64,000 bases of DNA from Thermodesulfobacteriota bacterium (GTDB lineage Bacteria; Desulfobacterota_D; UBA1144; Nemesobacterales; CSP1-2), in the NCBI GenBank assembly GCA_035559815.1, contig DATMAT010000047.1, positions 57,082-121,081 on the forward strand, written 5' to 3'. Below the pieces are notes generated by a model, which saw nothing but the letters and a program-made list of their open reading frames with translations, searched no databases and was not told the origin of the DNA. Positions 1 through 8,748 of the stretch are shown in pieces. The position numbers and the translations under genes were made by a program. Within the stretch, counting starts at the first letter, position 1, and each line of letters opens with the position of its first letter.

Positions 1-1
1 A

Positions 2-1414
2 GCGTGCGAGAGAATTCAGGAAAAACCCATAACCAAGCAAAGGAAAGAAAGTGCGGAAGCAACAAAGGAGATACCGAAGGAGAGCAAAGTAGAAGGGCTT
101 CCCTCGTTTGCGGCGCTGGTTGATAGGCTCAAGCCTTCGGTCGTTAATATCAGCACGACGAATGTGGTTCAACGAAGGGGTTTTTCGTTCAGGTCTCCTT
201 TTGGGGAAAATGATCCTTTTGGAGAATTCTTTGAGAAATTCTTTGGAGGAGAGCTTCCCCAGCAGGAGTTCAGACAACGAGGACTGGGGTCGGGTTTTAT
301 AATAAGCGAGGACGGATACGTAGTGACCAATAATCACGTTGTCGATAAGGCGGAAGATATACAGGTAGTCCTCGAGGGCGGCGATAAATATCAAGCCAAA
401 GTAATAGGAAAGGACCCAAAGACCGACATGGCCCTTCTTAAGATTGAGCCCAAGGGGAAGCTTCCGGCGGTCACATTCGGGAATTCGGATAAGCTGGCGA
501 TCGGCGATTGGGTCATAGCCATAGGGAACCCGTTTGGACTGGGCCACACAGTTACGGCGGGTATAGTCAGCGCGAAGGGAAGGGTGCTCGGCTTCGGCAA
601 CTATGATGATTTCATTCAAACAGACGCCCCAATCAATCCCGGGAATAGCGGCGGGCCCCTTTTCAACCTGGAGGGGCAGGTGGTCGGCGTAAACACGGCG
701 GTAGCGGCGGGAGGCCAGGGGATAGGGTTTGCCATACCCATCAACATGGCCCGTCAAATCGTCGAGCAGATAAAGGACAAGGGTAAAGTGGTGCGCGGAT
801 GGCTGGGTGTATTGGTCCAGCAAGTGACGCCCGAGATTGCCGAAAGCATGAAACTAAAAGGGGTTAAGGGGGCGCTGGTCTCCGATGTAACTCCGAACAG
901 TCCTGCAGAAAAGGCCGGGATACAAAGAGGGGACGTTATAACCGAGATAAACGGGAATAAGGTGGAGAGCATTTCCGAGCTTACCGGCAGGATAGCGCTC
1001 ACTGCGCCGGGTACGGAAGAGAAAATAAAGTTGATAAGAGACGGAGAGGAAAAGGAGATTACAGTGACGATCGGAGAGCTTCCCGAGAACATCGGTGCTC
1101 AGCGTGAACAAACTGAAGAAGGGGGAGCGGAGGAAAAACTGGGGTTGTCGGTCGAGGAAATTAATCCCCTTATTGCCAGGCGTTTTAATCTAGGCGAGCA
1201 GAAGGGTGTTATCGTCACCAGCGTTTCGCCGGGGAGCATAGCATTTGAATCGGGCTTCAGGGCTGGCGATATAGTTTTGGAGATAAATAGACAGACAATT
1301 CAGGGCTTGAATGATTATAAAAATGTAATGGATGAGTTACAGAAGGGACAACCCGCTCTTTTTCTGGTAAAAAGGGGGGACAATACGTTGTATTTGGCAA
1401 TGAAGGTAGAATGA
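2..1414 (+). CDS. htrA: HtrA/DegP-type periplasmic serine protease, 5' end outside window
   Basis: This is a Do/HtrA protease that degrades or refolds misfolded envelope proteins in the periplasm. The reading frame is open from base 2, so the signal peptide and start lie upstream; the GTG at 164 is internal, since the typical mature-domain opening (FAALVDRLKPSVVNIST) precedes it. The catalytic triad is intact: His codon at 335 in TNNHVV, Asp codon at 425 in DPKTDMALL, Ser codon at 647 in GNSGGPL. Two PDZ domains follow (about 790-1080 and 1140-1400), the DegP/DegQ layout. The N-terminal loop is Phe/Gly rich, as in many homologues. No T-tract terminator follows the stop; a 30-base palindrome lies about 85 bases downstream. 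Confidence 0.95.
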   Translation, partial: ACERIQEKPITKQRKESAEATKEIPKESKVEGLPSFAALVDRLKPSVVNISTTNVVQRRGFSFRSPFGENDPFGEFFEKFFGGELPQQEFRQRGLGSGFIISEDGYVVTNNHVVDKAEDIQVVLEGGDKYQAKVIGKDPKTDMALLKIEPKGKLPAVTFGNSDKLAIGDWVIAIGNPFGLGHTVTAGIVSAKGRVLGFGNYDDFIQTDAPINPGNSGGPLFNLEGQVVGVNTAVAAGGQGIGFAIPINMARQIVEQIKDKGKVVRGWLGVLVQQVTPEIAESMKLKGVKGALVSDVTPNSPAEKAGIQRGDVITEINGNKVESISELTGRIALTAPGTEEKIKLIRDGEEKEITVTIGELPENIGAQREQTEEGGAEEKLGLSVEEINPLIARRFNLGEQKGVIVTSVSPGSIAFESGFRAGDIVLEINRQTIQGLNDYKNVMDELQKGQPALFLVKRGDNTLYLAMKVE

Positions 1415-1499
1415 GGAGTTGATTTTTTTAGTTCCTTGTAACCTGATTCATTACGTGAACGAAGCCGATATCTTTTAACTCCCCGGTTTAAGTAAGAAA

Positions 1500-1529
1500 T
1501 GTAAGGAACGCAGATCTGCGTTCCTTACA
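1500..1529. repeat. Perfect 30-base palindrome downstream of htrA
   Basis: Both arms read TGTAAGGAACGCAGA outward to inward, with no loop. There is no T-tract, so it is not a standard terminator. A related but imperfect palindrome lies at 1806-1836, which suggests a dispersed repeat family. Confidence 0.85.
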
Positions 1530-1615
1530 ATATAACTTATCATTAAGGCTGATGGTTTGCCCAAGTAAATGCGTCTTTACTTGTTGCTAGTTGCCAACTC
1601 TCTATCTTATATTGC

Positions 1616-1755
1616 TATACCCGTCCCCGGTTAAACCGGGGGATCAGTCGGGTATCCACTTCGCATGTCATCCCCGTCTTCCGGTTAAACAGGAGGATCG
1701 ATCGGGGATCCATTTTTTTTAAAACTGGATTCCCGTTTCCACGGGAATGACTCAG
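1616..1755. repeat. Dispersed intergenic repeat of the CCCGGTTTAACCGGG/GGGATCCA type
   Basis: Two tandem units of a repeat carry the words CCGGTTAAACCGGGGGATC and CGGGGATCCA, followed by ACTGGATTCCCG and a GGGAATGAC end. Related copies lie at 3807-3895 (degraded) and 46160-46262. The ends CGGGGATCCA and TGGATTCCCG are inverted complements, so each unit can fold. It holds no gene. Confidence 0.75.
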
Positions 1756-1805
1756 GCTTGGCAGTTATGCTTAGTATGCCACATGTAATTTGCCGATTAT
1801 TGTAG

Positions 1806-1836
1806 TTGTAGGGAACGCATATATGCGTTCTTACAA
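1806..1836. repeat. Imperfect palindrome related to 1500-1529
   Basis: The core GAACGCATATATGCGTTC (1813-1830) is a perfect palindrome. The outer arms match those at 1500-1529 with one extra G. The shared outer word GTAxGGAACGCA with a different centre marks it as a second copy of the same family. Confidence 0.8.
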
Positions 1837-1953
1837 AACATGGATAAGTCAGAAATGCAATCAAGCCTGACCACTAACCTTTCGAACAATTTCAAATATT
1901 TTTTAAACTATTACTATTAGAAACAAGGCAAATCTTCTTTGGGGGAGAATTAC

Positions 1954-3222
1954 ATGATTATAAGCCGTAGAAAGTTTATTAATTCAATCGGAATAGCCGG
2001 TGGAGCAGTTTTGCTGGCCCATTTTTCCTGCGCAAAGAGACCCCTTGGCCCGGCCGTTTACGAAGATGACTGGGAGCAAGTCAGGAGGCAGTTTGACCTT
2101 GATTGGGACTATGTGCACATGTCTTGTTTTCTCTTAGCTTCCCATCCAAAACCGGTAAGGGAAGCGATTGAAAGGTACCGGCGGGATTTGGACGAAAACC
2201 CGGTTCGATATTATCGCCAGAATGCCGGGGTAGCCGAAGAAAGGGTAAGGCTCTCTGCGGCTTCTTATCTTGACACCGATTATTCTCAGATTGCGCTGAC
2301 AGACAGCACCACCATGGGGCTTGGCCTTTTATACACGGGGATAAAGGTCAGAGCGGACCAGGAGATCCTGACGACCGAGCACGAGTACTATTCTACACTT
2401 GAGTCTCTTCGTTTGAGGGCGCTCAGGACCGGCGCGTCATTTCGGAAAATACGATTGCATAACGGGAGCTTTAACACATCTAAAGACGAGATAGTGGACA
2501 ATATCTACCGTTCCATCAACCCCCGGACCAGGGTTGTTGCCCTCACCTGGGTTCATTCCAGCACCGGGCTCAAGATACCGGTGAGAGAGATTGGAGAGAT
2601 GATATCAGACATCAATAGGTCTAGATTGGATGATGATAGAATCCTTCTTTGTATCGACGGGGTTCACGGATTAGGAGTCGAAGACATAAATATAGAGGAG
2701 CTTGGTTGCGACTTTTTCGCCGCCGGCACGCATAAATGGCTCTTTGGGCCGAGAGGGACCGGGATATTATGGGGAAGAAAAGACGCGTGGAATAATGTGG
2801 TTGCTACGATCCCCACGTTTTCCGGAAATGACACGCCCGGTCAAACAATGACCCCGGGAGGCTTTCATTCATTCGAGCATCGTTGGGCTCTCAACGAGGC
2901 CTTTGATTTTCATAGTAGAATCGGGAAAGAGCGGGTTGAGAAACGCATCCATCAACTCAACACTCAGCTAAAAGAGGGGTTGAGAAGCATCAGAAATGTT
3001 AATTTACACACTCCCATGTCCGAAGAATTATCCGCAGGCATCGTTTGTTTTGAAGTAAATGGGTTCACTCCGTATGAGGTGGTGAGACGGCTGGAAGATA
3101 GACATATTATCGCCACCACCACACCCCGCACATACAAGGAAAGATATGTTAGATTAGCCCCGGGCTTATTGAATAATCCTTCGGAAGTCGAAAGAACCCT
3201 GGCGGCGATAAGAGAGTTGTGA
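1954..3222 (+). CDS. Tat-exported class V aminotransferase / isopenicillin-epimerase-like PLP enzyme
   Basis: This is a fold-type I PLP enzyme of aminotransferase class V (cysteine desulfurase/isopenicillin N epimerase group). The PLP aspartate lies in CIDGVHGLG and the Schiff-base lysine in AGTHKWLFGPRGTG, both well placed. The N-terminus carries a twin-arginine signal (SRRKF, then a hydrophobic stretch ending near HFSC), so the folded holoenzyme is probably exported. I chose the ATG at 1954 because GGGGGAG at 1941-1947 is a good ribosome site; an in-frame TTG at 1939 is less likely. The substrate cannot be told from sequence. Neighbours give no pathway. Its 3' end lies only about 8 bases from the broken toxin fragment on the other strand. 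Confidence 0.85.
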   Translation: MIISRRKFINSIGIAGGAVLLAHFSCAKRPLGPAVYEDDWEQVRRQFDLDWDYVHMSCFLLASHPKPVREAIERYRRDLDENPVRYYRQNAGVAEERVRLSAASYLDTDYSQIALTDSTTMGLGLLYTGIKVRADQEILTTEHEYYSTLESLRLRALRTGASFRKIRLHNGSFNTSKDEIVDNIYRSINPRTRVVALTWVHSSTGLKIPVREIGEMISDINRSRLDDDRILLCIDGVHGLGVEDINIEELGCDFFAAGTHKWLFGPRGTGILWGRKDAWNNVVATIPTFSGNDTPGQTMTPGGFHSFEHRWALNEAFDFHSRIGKERVEKRIHQLNTQLKEGLRSIRNVNLHTPMSEELSAGIVCFEVNGFTPYEVVRRLEDRHIIATTTPRTYKERYVRLAPGLLNNPSEVERTLAAIREL

Positions 3223-3230
3223 GAACGAAA

Positions 3231-3263
3231 CTGATCAACACTCTCATCCGCTAAGAAATTCAT
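3231..3263 (-). pseudogene. Remnant of DUF5615 (Mut7-C/PIN-like) toxin, first 11 codons only
   Basis: The minus strand starts an ORF that overlaps the DUF433 stop codon by ATGA, as toxin genes of this family do. It reads MNFLADESVDQ, the characteristic opening of DUF5615 proteins. Homology then stops: the frame runs straight into the antisense of the aminotransferase gene. The rest of the toxin (about 100 residues) is gone, presumably by deletion joining to the neighbour. Confidence 0.6.
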
Positions 3264-3496
3264 GTGCCGGTCTGCTTTATGGGATAGACGACATCGGCAC
3301 GTAAAGCATGTGCGGCAAAGGCCAACGCGGCCTGGATAGCTTCACGGGTCAAACGGGGATGTGCCTCTAGAAGTTGTTCAATTGTCTCCCCGGCTGCCAA
3401 CTTCTCGAGAATGAGTTCTACGGTAATGCGGGTGCCAGCAATGACCGGTTTACCCATCATGATTGATGGATCTGACTGAATGAGTTCTTCCCTCAT
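3260..3496 (-). CDS. DUF433 family antitoxin-like protein
   Basis: This 78-residue protein carries the DUF433 signature (DPSIMMGKPVIAGTRITVELILEKLAAGET, here split: GKPVIAGTRI then ILEKLAAGETIEQLLEAHP). DUF433 proteins have a small helix-turn-helix-like fold and usually act as VapB45-type antitoxins with a DUF5615 PIN-like partner encoded immediately downstream. Here only 11 codons of that partner survive, so this is an orphan antitoxin. The C-terminal tail (YPIKQTGT) may be unaffected, because the overlap with the partner start is preserved. Confidence 0.85.
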   Translation of the reverse strand: MREELIQSDPSIMMGKPVIAGTRITVELILEKLAAGETIEQLLEAHPRLTREAIQAALAFAAHALRADVVYPIKQTGT

Positions 3497-4126
3497 TTCT
3501 TCTTCCTTGTATGTGATTGTGACAACGCTTAATAATTATACGAAGTTTTTCTCTTATAATCACCCTAATACGGAGAAATATGCAAAGATATTTTTATATT
3601 CGCTCTTGCTGATCAATATAACACAAACGCTTTCCTTGAATCAAATTCAAGGTTCGAGCAGTTCATTTCATTTGATTTGAAATAAAGTCCGATATACGGG
3701 TTGCTGGTCTTGAATGTGATTGATAATAATGAAAAACAGCGTTCTATTGTAAAAACGAATCACAATGTGTCTCTACAGGTTGACAGTTGCTCACTTTCTA
3801 TCCTGTCATACCCGAATGTATTAATCGGGTATCCATATTACTATATAAGAGTTAGATTCCAGTTTCCACGGGAATAACCTGGGCTTGGCAGTAACACTAA
3901 TCTTCGGGTTACCGTATATAACAAGGTGTAAGTGGAGAGCGGAAGTCCCCCCAGCACATTTTAGAAGTAATATCAAACTTATTTTTAATGTCTGCAAAGT
4001 TGCATATGAGCTTCACTTTTTCAGTTCCTTAAACCTGGTCTCTAAATGGGAGCAAAGTCGATATTTTTCAATTCCCTGTTGGGCCAATAATGTAAGTCTG
4101 ACCCTCTCACTTTCTTTATTCCCGGG
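3497..4126. other. Gene-poor AT-rich gap with a decayed repeat
   Basis: I see no credible gene here. Short open frames (3480-3680 and 3885-4139, plus strand) lack ribosome sites and protein-like composition. At about 3807-3895 there is a degraded copy of the 1616-1755 repeat: it keeps CGGGTATCCATATTACT, the word TTTCCACGGGAATAACCTG and the trailing GGCTTGGCAGT. Confidence 0.6.
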
Positions 4127-4753
4127 TTATTGTCGCTGATACCAATACCAATCGTTCAAGGATTTAGTTTCTCTGAGATGTCGAGAAACTTCAGCAGCTA
4201 GTATGCGGTAGTATTCCTTTTGTCTTAACTGGGGCTCAGTAAGTATGTTTCCATCATCATAATAATAAGTACAACGTTTTCGGTAGTTTCTGCCGTCGGT
4301 ATCGCGATAATACGATACGTCGAAATATAGGATGCCAACCTGATTTGGATCATTTGCAACTGGTGCTATAAATTCTCCCACCACATCAGACATCGTGTCA
4401 TTGGGTAAGAGTTCAAGTTCATACATCCATCTCTTACCTATGGGATTAAAATCGCTAAGGTCACCTCCGGAAAATCTAACACGCTTCTCTAGCTTTTCGT
4501 ATCGGAGTTCAATATGATCGACAGATACATTATGCGCGGAAATATCGCCATCGTTCTTTAGAATGAAATTGAAAAAGCCCCGCATAGGTCCCCCCTGTAG
4601 TATGCAGGAAATCTGGGGATCGATATGAGTCTTGAGAGCACGAGCGCTCAAACGAGTCTGTTGCCAAGCGAAAAACGCGCTCAAGATAGAAACAAGAATT
4701 GCTATGCTGGAAAGTAGGAGACTCCATCTTGCATAGGGATCTTTTGTACTCAC
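4127..4753 (-). CDS. Hypothetical membrane-anchored protein, one N-terminal transmembrane segment
   Basis: This 208-residue protein starts at GTG 4753 behind GGAGGTG. Residues about 10-32 (LLLSSIAILVSILSAFFAW) form one transmembrane helix; the rest is predicted soluble with beta-rich composition (GFFNFILKNDGDISAHNVSV). The pattern of a short anchor followed by an Ig-like beta domain is common in uncharacterised proteins that sense or scaffold at the membrane. I do not recognise a family and give no function. No operon partner is seen. Confidence 0.65.
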   Translation of the reverse strand: MSTKDPYARWSLLLSSIAILVSILSAFFAWQQTRLSARALKTHIDPQISCILQGGPMRGFFNFILKNDGDISAHNVSVDHIELRYEKLEKRVRFSGGDLSDFNPIGKRWMYELELLPNDTMSDVVGEFIAPVANDPNQVGILYFDVSYYRDTDGRNYRKRCTYYYDDGNILTEPQLRQKEYYRILAAEVSRHLRETKSLNDWYWYQRQ

Positions 4754-4914
4754 TAGCTTCTCACCTCCATTTTGAACCTGGCACCTATCTAATAATTAGA
4801 TTACAAAAAAATGCAACATAATTCCCAAATATAGGGTGTTAAACCGCAAATTATCATTCTAACTGATACATAGATATGAATGTAATTACAAGTCAATAGG
4901 AAGGTATGGAAAAC

Positions 4915-5125
4915 CTGAACTGCTTTCTTACCTCCTCCACAATCAATGCTCCCGTCTCCCGGCAGCCTACTTTCTTCGTACCTTCCACGTATATATCAGA
5001 TGTCCGGTGGCCTTTTTCCAGTACCCTTTTGACGACATTCTTGACTTCGTCTACTGTCTGGTGGAGATTGAGCGGTACTTGAGCATCATTACTGAGGTAA
5101 GAACGGAGGTTATAGGGTTAGTGGG
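4915..5125 (-). pseudogene. Decayed 3' fragment of a second leuB
   Basis: The minus strand matches the last 65 or so codons of the intact leuB (6023-7102), about four bases in five by eye. Shared words include GTCAAAAGGGTACTGGAAAA and GCTCAAGTAC. A one-base deletion after AAGTAC shifts the frame and brings a TAG. The rest of the gene is missing and the end runs past the leuB stop into unrelated sequence. It is on the same strand as leuB, with the deaminase gene between, so it looks like a relic of a diverged second copy. Confidence 0.8.
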
Positions 5126-5179
5126 CTCGGGGTCAGGCTTTTGCTTTTTTGTTTTTGGGTTATCCACACCTCCTCTAAC

Positions 5180-5719
5180 TCAACGGTGTGGGGGCAACTT
5201 CAGGCCACGTTGCCTTCGCACTTCATCGCATCGCATGAACAGTTCTTGGCAAAGGGAGCGCTCGACATGGGGTATTAGTTTACACCTCGGTTCGATGCGC
5301 ATGCGAGATAGAAGTTCTTGCGGCGACATGTCGGACGCTTGCGGCCAGTACCGATTTGCATCCTCCATTGTTGATGCTCCATATACTACCGTGTCAACTT
5401 CAGCCCAAATACACGCCGACATACACATCGGGCATGGCTCGCATGTACTATATAGTGTGCAGCCGCGAAGAGATAGCAGTTTTAGTTTTCGAGTGGACTC
5501 ACGGATGGCGTTTATTTCCGCATGGTTCGTCGGGTCGCACATTTCCATCACCGTGTCATAGGCTTGTGCTAGAAGAACGCCATTTCGTTCATCGTAAATT
5601 GCGCACCCGAACGGTGAGGGAAAATCGGTCTCCAATGATGAAGCAGTAAATTGCACGAGCTCTTTCATCCGCACACTGTGTTGATCGTTCGTAGTCATTG
5701 TCGTCGATATACCGGTCAC
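5180..5719 (-). CDS. Nucleoside/guanine deaminase-like protein (CDA superfamily)
   Basis: This zinc hydrolase deaminates a purine or pyrimidine base or nucleoside. The first zinc ligand and catalytic Glu are in NHAEINAIR and the second motif is CEPCPMCMSACIWAEVD, the PCxxC form typical of GuaD/TadA-type enzymes. Length (179 residues, or 172 from the ATG at 5698) fits guanine deaminase-like proteins. The GTG at 5719 and the ATG at 5698 are both possible starts; neither has a clear ribosome site. It sits between leuB and the leuB remnant, which suggests it arrived in the event that split them. The exact substrate is unknown. Confidence 0.82.
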   Translation of the reverse strand: MTGISTTMTTNDQHSVRMKELVQFTASSLETDFPSPFGCAIYDERNGVLLAQAYDTVMEMCDPTNHAEINAIRESTRKLKLLSLRGCTLYSTCEPCPMCMSACIWAEVDTVVYGASTMEDANRYWPQASDMSPQELLSRMRIEPRCKLIPHVERSLCQELFMRCDEVRRQRGLKLPPHR

Positions 5720-5856
5720 CAGATATACTAATCACACATAACTCTTAATTATACGAACTAAAATTCCCAAATATATACAAGTTTATCTATGCAAAAGGCT
5801 GCATAACTACTCCTAGGCCAATTTAGTTTTGATTCATTATTGCTCAGTATAATCTC

Positions 5857-5891
5857 GCCGTTCATGGTTCGACAGGCTCACCACGAACGGC
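5857..5891. repeat. Hairpin repeat, loop TCGACAGGCTC
   Basis: Arms GCCGTTCATGGT and ACCACGAACGGC pair around the loop TCGACAGGCTC. An inverted copy lies at 19092-19126. It belongs to the hairpin family with related loops at 46047, 50194 and 53876. The rest of the 5720-6022 gap shows a second similar imperfect palindrome (5905-5952) and no gene. Confidence 0.8.
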
Positions 5892-6022
5892 TTAATTTAT
5901 ATACCGTTCGCCCTGAGCCCTTCGACTTCAGGACAGGCCTGTCGAAGGACAGTTATACCAAGATAAACAAGGCAAAATAAAAATTCAAATACTAAGAATC
6001 CAATCCGATAAATACTAAATCT

Positions 6023-7102
6023 CTAAAGTTTCCCAATCTCCTCCACTATCAAAGTCCCCATCTCCTTACAGCCTACTTTTTTTGTTCCTTCCTCGTATAT
6101 ATCCGATGTCCGGTAGCCCTTTTCCAGTACCCTTTTGACGGCATTTTCTACCTCCTCTGCCGCTCGGTCAAGATTAAGCGTGTACTTGAGCATCATTGCC
6201 GAGGTAAGAACGGAAGCTATGGGATTGGCGATGTCTTTCCCGGCAATATCCGGGGCGCTGCCGTGAACCGGTTCGTAAATTGCACCTCTATGTCCGATGC
6301 TGGCAGAAGGTAACATTCCCAGTGAACCGGTTAGTTGTGCGGCTTCATCGCTCAATATGTCTCCAAACATATTGTCAGCCAATATCACGTCAAAGCTCTT
6401 GGGCCTACGAATGAGCTGCATGGCGGCGTTATCCACGTATAGATGCTCAAGCTCGACATCCGGAAATTCTTCTTTCCCCACCCTGGCTACGGTTCTTCTC
6501 CAGAGTTCCATACAGTCAAGCACGTTTGCTTTATCTATCGAAGTCAGCCTCTTTCTCCTCTTCCTGGCTATATCAAAAGCTACCCGGGCTACCCTCTCGA
6601 TCTCGGATGTGGTATAGACAAGGGTGTTTACACCCTGTTCCTGGCCGTCTTCTAATTTCGTGACACCGCGGGGAGTACCGAAGTATATTCCTCCGGTAAG
6701 CTCCCTCACCACCATGATGTCCACACCGTCGACGATCTCCCTTTTGAGTGATGATGCATCGGCAAGCGCCGAATAAACTACGGCCGGCCTCAGGTTGGCA
6801 AAGGCGTCTAGCTCTTTCCTTATGGCCAGAAGCCCTCTTTCCGGTCTAATTCCGTATTCAAGGTTATCCCACTGGGGTCCGCCGACAGCGCCCATAAGTA
6901 CGGCATCTGCTGCTTTTGCTTTTTCGAGTACCTCTTTCGTTACCGGGACACCGTGTGCATCGATGGAGGCCCCGCCAAATAGCTCGCTCTCGAATACAAA
7001 CTCAATTTTGTATTTTTTCCCTAAGGTGTTGAGGACATCCAGGCTGACATTGGTTACTTCGACACCTATCCCGTCTCCGGGAAGGACCAGGATTTTAGGC
7101 AC
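6023..7102 (-). CDS. leuB: 3-isopropylmalate dehydrogenase
   Basis: LeuB oxidises and decarboxylates 3-isopropylmalate to 2-oxoisocaproate with NAD in leucine biosynthesis (cytosol). The protein has 359 residues, the usual length. It shows the N-terminal LPGDGIGVEV, the substrate arginines in RPERGLLAIRKEL and LRPAVV, the metal-binding region DNMFGDILSDEAAQLTGSLG and the NAD loop EPVHGSAPDIAGKDIANP. Start is GTG at 7102 behind AAGGAG. No other leu gene is in the window, so it stands alone, and a second decayed 3' copy lies about 0.9 kb downstream. Confidence 0.96.
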   Translation of the reverse strand: MPKILVLPGDGIGVEVTNVSLDVLNTLGKKYKIEFVFESELFGGASIDAHGVPVTKEVLEKAKAADAVLMGAVGGPQWDNLEYGIRPERGLLAIRKELDAFANLRPAVVYSALADASSLKREIVDGVDIMVVRELTGGIYFGTPRGVTKLEDGQEQGVNTLVYTTSEIERVARVAFDIARKRRKRLTSIDKANVLDCMELWRRTVARVGKEEFPDVELEHLYVDNAAMQLIRRPKSFDVILADNMFGDILSDEAAQLTGSLGMLPSASIGHRGAIYEPVHGSAPDIAGKDIANPIASVLTSAMMLKYTLNLDRAAEEVENAVKRVLEKGYRTSDIYEEGTKKVGCKEMGTLIVEEIGKL

Positions 7103-7188
7103 TTTGTTTTTCTCCTTGAATTTTTTGCCTGATATTTTACCTGAATGAATAATTATCGAGGGTTTCGCTAACGGATTTTCTTATAAGC

Positions 7189-7194
7189 TATAAT
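7189..7194 (+). promoter_or_regulatory. Consensus -10 (TATAAT) for the amidohydrolase gene
   Basis: A perfect TATAAT ends 7 bases before the ATG at 7202. Transcription would start at or within a base or two of the start codon, and there is no Shine-Dalgarno, so the mRNA is probably leaderless. Confidence 0.55.
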
Positions 7195-7201
7195 CTATGT
7201 C

Positions 7202-8320
7202 ATGAGGTTTATAGATGCCCATACCCATCTGGAGTTTTTTGCGCTTAAAGGAATCCCCTTGGATAAAGCGGCGAATAAAAAGGATGTCGTGGAAATGATT
7301 GAAAGCTCTTCGGTAAGGCCGCTAGTTGCCTGGGGGTGGAGCGAGGAGGCTCTTGGAGAATCGATAACCAGGGCGGACATAGACAGATTCCCCTTTCCCA
7401 TTCTTCTCATAAGAGTAGATGCGCATGTCGGGGTGATAAATAAAAGAGTCATGGATGAGTTGGATATAGAGCCCTCGGGGAAATTTGACCAGGAAAGGGG
7501 CTATGTTTATGAGGAAGTGTTATGGAACATTGCGTCGATTTTAAAGCCAAGGGATATAGGGGCATCCCTATTAAGGGCTCAGCATGAAGCCATATCCAAA
7601 GGTGTTATAGAGGTTCATGACTTTGTCGATGCTAACATCGCCGAGACCTATTTTAAACTGAGGGAAGAGGGGAATCTAAAACTCAAAGTAAACTTGATGC
7701 CCTACTACGATCACTATGAAGATGTACTTAGCCTTTTCGATAAGTTTGCTGAAGACGAGTGTTTGAAGCTCGGCTGGGTTAAAGCATTTGTCGACGGCTC
7801 GATCGGGGCCGGGACCGCTTACTTGAGGGAACCGTATATTGATAAGCCTTCAAACGGGATTCTTCTAAAAACGGAAGAGCAGTTGGGATCCATAATAAAG
7901 GAGCTAGAGGGCAGAGATTTAAGAATTGCACTTCATGCTATTGGAGATGCTGCAATCGACGTTTGCCTGGACGCTTTCGAGAGAGCGGATATAAAACTTA
8001 AGGGGCACAGGATCGAGCACGCGGAGATGATAGATTTAGAGCAGGCAAAAAGAGCCAAAGATTTGAATGTCACACTTTGTGTCCAGCCTAATTTCAACGT
8101 GATTTTCATGGAGACTTACATAAAGGCGCTTGGGGAGGAAAGGGCGAAGAGGATGAATCCTATTAAGATGCTCGATCAGTTAGGTGTCACTATGGTCTTT
8201 GGCTCAGACATGATGCCCTTTGACCCGGAAATTGGACTAACCTATGCCTCGCAGATATTAGGAAGAGAGAAAGCCCTATTTTACTATGGGGGATGGAGGG
8301 ATAAAATGGGTTTTACGTGA
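7202..8320 (+). CDS. Amidohydrolase family 3 (YtcJ-like) protein, short form
   Basis: This is a metal-dependent TIM-barrel hydrolase of the amidohydrolase superfamily. The first metal motif is FIDAHTHLEF at the very N-terminus; further ligands appear as HDFVDAN, LHAIGDAAID, HRIEHAEMID and FGSDMMPFDP. The sequence places it near YtcJ/amidohydrolase-3 proteins, but it has 372 residues against about 530 in most, because it lacks the N-terminal composite beta domain and part of the C-terminus. Substrate is unknown. The gene is monocistronic and likely translated from a leaderless mRNA. Confidence 0.85.
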   Translation: MRFIDAHTHLEFFALKGIPLDKAANKKDVVEMIESSSVRPLVAWGWSEEALGESITRADIDRFPFPILLIRVDAHVGVINKRVMDELDIEPSGKFDQERGYVYEEVLWNIASILKPRDIGASLLRAQHEAISKGVIEVHDFVDANIAETYFKLREEGNLKLKVNLMPYYDHYEDVLSLFDKFAEDECLKLGWVKAFVDGSIGAGTAYLREPYIDKPSNGILLKTEEQLGSIIKELEGRDLRIALHAIGDAAIDVCLDAFERADIKLKGHRIEHAEMIDLEQAKRAKDLNVTLCVQPNFNVIFMETYIKALGEERAKRMNPIKMLDQLGVTMVFGSDMMPFDPEIGLTYASQILGREKALFYYGGWRDKMGFT

Positions 8321-8347
8321 TGAGCATATTTATATTAAACATTTGAT

Positions 8348-8748
8348 CATTGCTGTCCAAAATAATTAGAAACCAACTGTTCACACTCGTAAAACAAGGA
8401 CTTTGGATAGATAAAAACAGCTTTTTAAAAACAGGTTCCCGTCCTGACAACCTTTAATCCTCTCCGGCAAGGGGAGAGGAGAATTTTTGGCGTAAATTCC
8501 TTTGCCCTTGATGAGAGTAAATGAAAATGAACAACCCCTTCTGTTTCCCCCTGCTTAGACATGCTCGGATAAGCCGATAAAGGGCGAACTCCTCAAGAAA
8601 CCCCATCCTTCGATGAGACTAAGAGCCTGTCCTGAGTCGATCCCCGATTAAATCGGGGAAGGAATGAGCGGATGTACATCCGCTGATAATGATTAATGAA
8701 ATAATAAACTGTTCCCAGCGAATCAATCTCTTATTTTGGACAGGTTTG
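8348..8748. mobile_element. MITE-like element, 401 bases, with 9-base target duplication
   Basis: The left end reads CATTGCTGTCCAAAATAA and the right end, read inward, CAAACCTGTCCAAAATAA, so the terminal inverted repeats are about 18 bases. The bases just outside are identical on both sides: ACATTTGAT at 8339-8347 and 8749-8757, a perfect 9-base target duplication. It encodes no transposase. Inside are palindromes such as GCGGATGTACATCCGC (8669-8684) and CCCCGATTAAATCGGGG. A second member lies at 13297-13606. Confidence 0.85.

Noticed and set aside
1860..1930. Pho-like box before the Tat-exported enzyme
   Set aside because: TTCAAA, TTTAAA and ACTATT are roughly in phase but the stretch is simply AT-rich and the hexamers are poor.
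2964..3230. Rest of the 99-codon frame starting MNFLADESVDQ
   Set aside because: Only the first 11 codons match DUF5615; the remainder is the antisense of the aminotransferase gene.
3480..3680. 66-codon frame overlapping the DUF433 start
   Set aside because: The composition is that of AT-rich non-coding sequence and it overlaps the antitoxin leader.
5007..5561. 184-codon plus-strand frame
   Set aside because: It is antisense to the deaminase gene and the leuB relic; it has no ribosome site and no protein-like composition.
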